Assembly: GCA_037131065.1 (NCBI GenBank)
Contig: JBAXRT010000040.1
Coordinates: 1 to 21,099, forward strand
DNA: 21,099 nt
Reading direction: 5' to 3'
Origin: JBAXRT01 sp037131065
GTDB taxonomy: Bacteria; Bacteroidota; Bacteroidia; Bacteroidales; FEN-979
The notes under the pieces were generated by a model. That model ran no database searches. It was not told the origin of the DNA and saw nothing but the letters and a program-made list of their open reading frames with translations. Each line of letters starts with the position of its first letter. The stretch's first letter is position 1. Positions 15,830 to 21,099 of the stretch are shown one piece after another. The position numbers and the translations under genes are program-made.

Positions 15830-17632
15830 TTAAAGCTTCCTGCTCCGCTTCCGTTCGTTTTCATCGAGAAAGATCTTCCGAAGTCTTATCGATTTCGGGG
15901 TTACCTCCACATATTCATCTCCCTGGATGTACTCCATCGCCTCTTCGAGTGAAAATTTCACGGCGGGGATGATCATGGCCTTATCGTCTGAACCGGAGGC
16001 GCGAACGTTCGAAAGTTTCTTGGTCTTTGTCAGATTGATCACGATATCATCGGTACGGGTGCTCTCCCCGACTACCTGTCCGCCATAGATCGGTTCGCCC
16101 GGTTCAATGAAAAACTTCCCGCGATCCTGCAGCTTATCGATGGAATAGGTGATTGCAGTTCCCGTCTCCATGGCGATCAGAGAGCCGTTGATCCTTCCCG
16201 GCAGATCCCCCTTCCAGGGTTCATAGGCCTTGAAATGATGAGCCATTACGGCCTCTCCTTCGGTAGCGGTCAGAACAGGATTTCTCAACCCGATCAGTCC
16301 CCTGGCCGGGATATGGAACTCAAGGATGACACGGTCTCTTTTATTTTCAATTTGGATGATGTCGCCCCTGCGCCGGGTGACGATCTCGATGACCTTGCCC
16401 GAAAAGGCTTCAGGGACCTGCACTTTCAGCAGTTCAACAGGTTCACAGTGTTTTCCTTCAATCTCCTTTGTCAGAACCTTCGGCTGGCCAAGCTGGAACT
16501 CATACCCTTCACGACGCATCGTCTCTACAAGGATCGCAAGGTGGAGGATCCCTCTTCCGAAGACCACGAACTTATCCGGAGTTTCTGTCTCTTCGACGCG
16601 GAGTGCCAGGTTCTTCTCTGTTTCATGGAATAACCTCTCCCTGATATGCCGTGAGGTCACAAAAGTTCCTTCGCGACCGGCAAAGGGTGAATTATTGATG
16701 GTGAAAACCATGCTCATGGTCGGTTCATCGACGGAGATCCCCGGCATCCCTTCCGGGTTCTCAAAATCGGCAATGGTATCGCCAATGTCAAAGTTTTCGG
16801 GACCGAGCACGGCACAGATCTCCCCTGCTCCGACTTCGAATTTAACCTTCTCCTTCCCCAGTCCTTCAAAGAGATAAAGTTCCCTGATCACAGATTTGAG
16901 TATGGTGCCGTCATTCTTCACGAGGGAGACCTGCATTCCTGCTTTGACATTTCCCCGTGAGATCCTCCCTACCGCGATACGTCCTACATAAGAGGAGTAA
17001 TCGAGTGAACTGATCTGAAGCTGTAGTGTCCCCGGGAGCTGAGGTGGCGCCGGTATGTGTTCAAGTATGGTTTCAAGCAGGTAATGGACATCTTTCGTGG
17101 GCTTCCGCCAGTCGGATGACATCCAACCCTGTTTGGAAGAACCATAAACGGTTGGAAAGTTCAACTGATCTTCGCTGGCGTCAAGGCTGAACATCAACTC
17201 AAACATGGCTTCGTTCACCTCATCCGGATCGCAGTTCGGTTTATCGACCTTATTGATCACCACGATTGGTTTCTTCCCAAGCTCCAAAGCCTTCTGGAGC
17301 ACAAACCGGGTCTGCGGCATCGGCCCTTCAAAAGCATCGACCAGGATAAGGACCCCGTCGGCCATGTTCAGGACACGCTCCACTTCACCACCGAAATCAG
17401 AGTGACCCGGAGTATCGATAATATTGATCTTAACCCCTTTGTAATGGACCGAAACATTCTTTGATAGGATGGTGATCCCCCGCTCCCGCTCCAGGTCATT
17501 GGAATCGAGGATCAGGTCGCGAATCTCCTGGTTTTCGCGGAAAAGTTTTACCTGGTGAAGGATCCGGTCAACGAGGGTCGTCTTCCCGTGGTCGACATGG
17601 GCAATGATTGCAATGTTCCTGACATTTTGCAT
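15830..17632 (-). CDS. bipA: Ribosome-associated GTPase BipA/TypA
   Basis: A 600-residue translational GTPase of normal length for the family. It acts on the ribosome in 50S assembly and in cold or stress adaptation. GTP motifs are complete: G1 AHVDHGKTTL (11-20), G2 RGITI (51-55), G3 DTPGH (73-77), G4 NKVD (127-130) and a G5-like GSSK (164-167). Domain II follows (about 200-300), then the two EF-G-like domains and the BipA-specific C-terminal domain, including HIPARGLIGLRNPVLTATEG and the GDLPGRINGSLIAMETG segment. The start at 17632 (MQNVRNIAIIAHVDHG) matches family N-termini. It lies downstream of the kinase genes on the same strand but across a 113-base gap with its own promoter box, so it is probably an independent unit. 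Confidence 0.97.
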   Translation of the reverse strand: MQNVRNIAIIAHVDHGKTTLVDRILHQVKLFRENQEIRDLILDSNDLERERGITILSKNVSVHYKGVKINIIDTPGHSDFGGEVERVLNMADGVLILVDAFEGPMPQTRFVLQKALELGKKPIVVINKVDKPNCDPDEVNEAMFELMFSLDASEDQLNFPTVYGSSKQGWMSSDWRKPTKDVHYLLETILEHIPAPPQLPGTLQLQISSLDYSSYVGRIAVGRISRGNVKAGMQVSLVKNDGTILKSVIRELYLFEGLGKEKVKFEVGAGEICAVLGPENFDIGDTIADFENPEGMPGISVDEPTMSMVFTINNSPFAGREGTFVTSRHIRERLFHETEKNLALRVEETETPDKFVVFGRGILHLAILVETMRREGYEFQLGQPKVLTKEIEGKHCEPVELLKVQVPEAFSGKVIEIVTRRRGDIIQIENKRDRVILEFHIPARGLIGLRNPVLTATEGEAVMAHHFKAYEPWKGDLPGRINGSLIAMETGTAITYSIDKLQDRGKFFIEPGEPIYGGQVVGESTRTDDIVINLTKTKKLSNVRASGSDDKAMIIPAVKFSLEEAMEYIQGDEYVEVTPKSIRLRKIFLDENERKRSRKL

Positions 17633-17668
17633 GGAAACAATTTAAATATGAAGATATTGAAAAGTTTG

Positions 17669-17676
17669 CAAAGGTA
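17669..17676 (-). promoter_or_regulatory. Candidate -7 box of the bipA promoter (TACCTTTG)
   Basis: On the minus strand TACCTTTG matches the Bacteroidetes TAnnTTTG box exactly and sits 36 bases before the bipA ATG. I find no TTTG -33 partner at the usual spacing, so the call rests on one motif and good location. Confidence 0.4.
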
Positions 17677-17745
17677 CGGATAATTCGCCACGTGTGACAC
17701 TTAACGCGTGACAAGGATCAAGAAGCAAATCGGAAATCTAAAATC

Positions 17746-19323
17746 CTAAGCCCCTTTCCCGGGACTATTCTTTGGAAGGGTAAAATAAAAGGTGGCTCCT
17801 TTCCCGGGCTCTGATTCAGCCCAGACATGGCCTCCGTGCCGTGTGATGATATTGTGAACGATGGCGAGACCAACCCCTGTACCTTCATATTCCTGCTGAG
17901 CATGGAACCTCTGGAACACACCGAAAAGTTTACCGGCATATTGCATGTCAAAGCCTACGCCATTGTCGATTACGGTATACCGGCACTCATCATCATAATC
18001 AGTCCCGGAAACCCGGATCCATGGCTTTTCACAATGACCGGTGAACTTGATGGCATTCGAAAGCAGGTTGGTCACTACCTGCCTCACCAGGTTTTTATCA
18101 CCGTTTGCATGTGGAAGATTCTCCATCGACAGGAGGATCCCCGGTCTGCCCTGCTGTGATTTAAGTTCTGAGAAAACGCCGGTAAAGAGCTGCTCCATGT
18201 CCAGTTCCGAAATGGCAATCTCTTTCCTGCTCGTCCTCGAAAAAGAGAGGAGGTCTTCGATCAGCTGACCCATCCTCTTTACATTCTCCAGAATATCGGT
18301 CAGCAGCTTACCTGCGCCAGGTTCAAGATTGTTTCCATAATCCTCCTTCAGAAGATGAGAAAATCCTGCGATGGCCCTAAGGGGAGCGCGAAGGTCATGG
18401 GAGATGGAATAGCTGAATGCCTCCATCTCCTTGTTGGCAACTTCCAGTTCCTTGGTCCGCCGGATCACCCTCTCTTCCAGTTCCTCATTCATCCTGGCAA
18501 TTTTTTCCTCGGCTAGTCTTCGCTCGGAGATATCGTGAACGACGCTTAGAACGCACTTTTTTTCCTGAAGCATGATGATCTCACCTGAAATGAGTCCGGT
18601 AAAAATTTCACCCGTCTTTTTTCTGAATGTAGTCTCAAATTCAGTAACTCGCCCCTTCTCTCCCAGCATCCGGATAAACGTTGCCCGATCCTCTTCAACA
18701 TTCCACATATGAAGATAAAGGGTTGATTTATCAACAACCTCTTCCCTCCTGTAACCGGCCACCCTGAAAAGTCCATCGTTTACATCCAGAATTATCCCCT
18801 CCGGAAGAGCAGTGATAATAATGACATCCGGTATATTCCGGAACGCCTTTGAAAATTTTTCCTCACTGATCCTTAACGATTCCTCTGCAATACGCCGGTC
18901 GGTAATATCGGTGAAAGAAGTGATGACCTTCCTGGTTCCGGGGATCATGGCTACGGACATGATGGCGTAACGCAGGCTTCCGTCCCTGTGATTGAAGCGG
19001 AACTCATATCTGTCTGGTGCATCCTCCGGGTTCATCAGCCTGCGCCGGTTGTACTCCATCAGACGCTCAAGATCTCCCGGAGGGATCTGCCGGGTCCAGC
19101 TCATCCCGATGACCTCCTCTTTTGAATATCCGCCCATTTGGCAATAGGCATCATTCACCATTGAGATCGTGGTATCCGGTTCAATAATAGCAAGTGCTGC
19201 CGAACTTTTTTCAAAAAACACACGAAATTTTTCCTCCGTAAGCCGCAACTCCTCCATTGTGTGTTTCAACTCGGTGGAATCTGTGATCACAGGATCATCC
19301 TTTTTACTGGTCTTTCTGACCAT
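17746..19323 (-). CDS. Sensor histidine kinase, PAS-PAS-HisKA-HATPase (cytoplasmic)
   Basis: A 525-residue kinase with no membrane segment. Two PAS domains with their PAC tails: about 30-145 (ending VITSFTDITDRR) and about 155-268 (ending CVLSVVHDISERR). A coiled coil (about 265-300) leads to HisKA with His309 in FSYSISHDLRAPL. HATPase has N-box NLLSNAIKFTG (Asn423), G1 DNGVGFD (453-459) and G2 GTGVGLAIV (481-489). Signal and partner are unknown. It has no receiver of its own but lies 20 bases downstream of the REC-kinase-REC gene on the same strand, so the two are probably co-transcribed. The catalytic half closely resembles that of the REC-kinase in the chemosensory operon (both have QQE-[YF]-x-G-T-G-V-G-L-A and end F-Y-x-T-L-P). 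Confidence 0.94.
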   Translation of the reverse strand: MVRKTSKKDDPVITDSTELKHTMEELRLTEEKFRVFFEKSSAALAIIEPDTTISMVNDAYCQMGGYSKEEVIGMSWTRQIPPGDLERLMEYNRRRLMNPEDAPDRYEFRFNHRDGSLRYAIMSVAMIPGTRKVITSFTDITDRRIAEESLRISEEKFSKAFRNIPDVIIITALPEGIILDVNDGLFRVAGYRREEVVDKSTLYLHMWNVEEDRATFIRMLGEKGRVTEFETTFRKKTGEIFTGLISGEIIMLQEKKCVLSVVHDISERRLAEEKIARMNEELEERVIRRTKELEVANKEMEAFSYSISHDLRAPLRAIAGFSHLLKEDYGNNLEPGAGKLLTDILENVKRMGQLIEDLLSFSRTSRKEIAISELDMEQLFTGVFSELKSQQGRPGILLSMENLPHANGDKNLVRQVVTNLLSNAIKFTGHCEKPWIRVSGTDYDDECRYTVIDNGVGFDMQYAGKLFGVFQRFHAQQEYEGTGVGLAIVHNIITRHGGHVWAESEPGKGATFYFTLPKNSPGKGA

Positions 19324-19327
19324 CGTT

Positions 19328-19336
19328 CTCTCCTTT
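19328..19336 (-). promoter_or_regulatory. Shine-Dalgarno (AAAGGAGAG) before the PAS-PAS kinase
   Basis: On the minus strand AAAGGAGAG ends 4 bases before the ATG at 19323, supporting that start within the 20-base gap between the kinase genes. With the MCP site it is one of only two convincing Shine-Dalgarno sequences in the window. Confidence 0.55.
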
Positions 19337-19343
19337 GTCTCTT

Positions 19344-20894
19344 CTACAAATATTTCCCGACAATCCGTTGTACTTCCTTATTATCGAATGGTTTCGCCAG
19401 GAAATCCACACAACCTACTTCATAACACCGCTGTTTATCATCCGTCGAAACATAGGCAGTGACCGCAATCACAGGGAGATTAGGGTTGACTTTCAGGATC
19501 TCACGCGTAGCCTCAAAACCGTTGATTACCGGCATCTGCATGTCCATCAGCACGATATCGATCTCCGGGTGCAGATGGATCACATCCAGTGCTTCCCGGC
19601 CGTTGGTGGCAGTAAACAGTGAAGCGCCAGTCTTTACAAAACTCAGCTGTATGAGGTCGAGGTTAGCATCCACATCATCCACCACCAGGATGGTCCTCCC
19701 CTTGAAATTGAACTCGTAAACCGGTTTTTCAGGATAAGGCACCCTCACCTTTTCTCCCGGGATAGAGAAGGGTATCGTAAAATAAAAATCAGAACCCGTG
19801 CCAGGTTCCGAATCAAGCCACATCTCCCCCCCCATCAGGTGAACCAACCCCCTGGAAATGGAGAGACCCAACCCGGATCCTCCGAAATGGCGTGTGAACG
19901 ATTCTTCCTCCTGCCTGAATTTTTCAAAAATGATGCTTTGCTTATCTTTTGATATACCCCTGCCTGTATCACGGACAAAAAAGCGGAGTGTCTCACCTTC
20001 TGCCGTGTATCCGAATTTTATTGTGCCGGATGAGGTGAACTTCAGGCTGTTGTCGAGAAGATTTGCCAGAATTTTTCTAAGATTCTCTTCATCCGAAAGG
20101 ATATAGCCGGCCTGATCCTTCAAACCCTTCTCAAGTGAGAGCTTAACTTCCGACTTACTCTTCTGTCTCCTTGCATCTTCACACTGTGCCAGCAATTTAT
20201 CGAGCAGGTGGTTCACGTTGAAGACATGCTTCGTGATGCATATCTGGTGGCTGTCGATACGGGCTATATCGACCAGGTTGTTGATGATATCGAGGAGATG
20301 CCGACCATTGTACTGGATGACCCGGATGTATTCCTTACGATCATATGGCGACAGTGTTTCATCATCCAGCAACTCCGAGAATCCGATGATGCTGTTCATG
20401 GGGGTTCTGATCTCATGCGACATATTGGCAAGAAAAGCCGTCTTCAGACGATCGCTCTCCTCAGCCCTCTCTTTTGCTTTAATCAGCTCGGTGAGTGAAT
20501 GCCTGCGGTCATGCCTGACCTTGGCATCAGCGATCTCCCGCCTAACAGCCGGTACCAGCCTTGTGAGATTTTCCTTCATCAGGTAATCCTGTGCCCCGGC
20601 TTTCATCATGGCAACAGCCGACTCCTCTCCGATGGTCCCGGAAACAACAATAAACGGAACATCCAGACCATTCTCCTGGAGCAGTTTCAGGGCGGAGGGT
20701 GCGTCGAACTGCGGCAGCCGGAAATCACAGATTATAATATCCCACGCCTTACTCTCCAGGGCATTTTTCATCTGGGTTGATGTTATCACCCTTTCATGGA
20801 TGATCTTCGGATATTCCCTCTGGAGCTGCAAAATCACCAGGGTAGCATCGCTTTCAACATCCTCAATGATCAGTACGCGTAACGGTGTTTCCAT
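19344..20894 (-). CDS. Hybrid histidine kinase, REC-HisKA-HATPase-REC
   Basis: A 516-residue cytoplasmic hybrid kinase. N-terminal receiver about 5-120 with phosphoacceptor Asp57 (IIICDFRLPQFD) and Lys107. HisKA: His160 in FLANMSHEIRTPMN. HATPase: N-box ANLLDNSLKFTS (Asn282), G1 RDTGRGIS, G2 GGSGLGLSI. The C-terminal receiver (about 400-516) has acidic pocket VVDDVDAN, Asp451 in LMDMQMPVINGF, and Lys501 in FLAKPFD. All phosphotransfer residues are intact. The N-terminal receiver means an upstream kinase can control it, and the C-terminal one can pass phosphate to an Hpt protein. The gene start overlaps the end of another kinase gene by 32 bases and is followed after 20 bases by the PAS-PAS kinase, so these are probably one operon. 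Output regulator not in the window. Confidence 0.94.
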   Translation of the reverse strand: METPLRVLIIEDVESDATLVILQLQREYPKIIHERVITSTQMKNALESKAWDIIICDFRLPQFDAPSALKLLQENGLDVPFIVVSGTIGEESAVAMMKAGAQDYLMKENLTRLVPAVRREIADAKVRHDRRHSLTELIKAKERAEESDRLKTAFLANMSHEIRTPMNSIIGFSELLDDETLSPYDRKEYIRVIQYNGRHLLDIINNLVDIARIDSHQICITKHVFNVNHLLDKLLAQCEDARRQKSKSEVKLSLEKGLKDQAGYILSDEENLRKILANLLDNSLKFTSSGTIKFGYTAEGETLRFFVRDTGRGISKDKQSIIFEKFRQEEESFTRHFGGSGLGLSISRGLVHLMGGEMWLDSEPGTGSDFYFTIPFSIPGEKVRVPYPEKPVYEFNFKGRTILVVDDVDANLDLIQLSFVKTGASLFTATNGREALDVIHLHPEIDIVLMDMQMPVINGFEATREILKVNPNLPVIAVTAYVSTDDKQRCYEVGCVDFLAKPFDNKEVQRIVGKYL

Positions 20895-21099
20895 AAGGCA
20901 GTGTTATCGTGACAGTTGTTCCAATATTCTCTTCAGATACTATTCGCATACTCCCCCCCTGTTTCTCGAGGATTTCCTTACACAGGATAAGTCCCAGGCC
21001 TGTTCCCTTTTCGCCATCCGTACCCTTTGTGGAAGTGATCGAATCGAGACGGAGGATCTGATCGATCTTTTCCTTGTTCATTCCAATCCCGGTATCAGT
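20863..21099 (-). CDS. Sensor histidine kinase, C-terminal catalytic end only (5' part outside window)
   Basis: The minus-strand frame is open from the right window edge to the TGA at 20865-20863, giving 78 residues. It begins with TDTGIGM, the G1 box of a HATPase domain, then SITSTKGTDGEKGTGLGL with the G2 box GTGLGL, and ends with the usual last strands (SEENIGTTVTITLPY). An internal ATG at 21081 is not the real start, because the G1 box lies upstream of it in frame. It overlaps the start of the hybrid kinase by 32 bases, so the two are co-transcribed and possibly translationally coupled. Nothing can be said of its sensor domain. Confidence 0.88.
   Translation of the reverse strand, partial: TDTGIGMNKEKIDQILRLDSITSTKGTDGEKGTGLGLILCKEILEKQGGSMRIVSEENIGTTVTITLPYGNTVTRTDH

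Noticed and set aside
21010..21081. Internal ATG at 21081 as the start of a small 72-residue protein
   Set aside because: The frame is open upstream to the window edge and codes the kinase G1 box there, so this is the tail of a larger kinase.
1..21099. Signs of horizontal transfer or a mobile island around the chemosensory operon
   Set aside because: No integrase, transposase, tRNA, direct repeats or broken genes flank it, and by eye the codon and base use look like the neighbours'. A composition calculation was not possible.

Overview
The window looks like a chromosomal segment from a Bacteroidota (Bacteroidetes) bacterium. The evidence is an exported protein ending in a type IX secretion (T9SS) type A sorting domain, TAnnTTTG promoter boxes ahead of two housekeeping genes, A/T-rich leaders with no Shine-Dalgarno for most genes, and short palindromic or tandem repeats filling the intergenic gaps. 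A family-level assignment cannot be made from the sequence alone. I see no rRNA, tRNA, CRISPR array, transposase, phage gene or integration scar.

Left part (1-3318): a divergent pair made of the 3'-truncated regulator of pyruvate phosphate dikinase (ppsR/DUF299 family, minus strand, 730 down to the window edge) and a glycolytic GAPDH (plus strand), followed by a single-chain iron-sulfur L-serine dehydratase. All three genes bear on the phosphoenolpyruvate/pyruvate part of central metabolism.

Central part (3363-13569): one tightly packed plus-strand operon encoding a complete chemosensory array: CheW, CheR-TPR, CheW, membrane receptor (MCP), CheA-REC hybrid, CheB, then a response regulator fused to a histidine kinase (REC-HisKA-HATPase), and finally an exported amidase-signature enzyme whose start overlaps the kinase stop by 4 bases. 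Gene content and order resemble the Wsp/Frz class of non-flagellar chemosensory systems (CheW-CheR/TPR-CheW-CheA/REC-CheB as in wspB-C-D-E-F). The terminal output, a diguanylate cyclase (WspR) in Wsp, is here a REC-histidine kinase. No flagellar gene, lone cheY, cheZ, cheC or cheD is present. This operon is the most interesting part of the window: it appears to feed chemosensory phosphoryl flow into a second kinase cascade.

Right part (13679-21099): a large T9SS-exported beta-propeller-like surface protein (plus), converging with bipA/typA (translational GTPase, minus). Upstream of bipA on the minus strand are three histidine-kinase genes in a row: a PAS-PAS-kinase, a REC-kinase-REC hybrid, and the C-terminal end of a third kinase running off the right edge and overlapping the hybrid gene by 32 bases. 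The PAS kinase and the REC-kinase of the chemosensory operon share the same catalytic-domain subtype.

No stretch longer than 300 bases lacks a gene. The intergenic gaps hold promoters, one intrinsic terminator and the repeats listed below.
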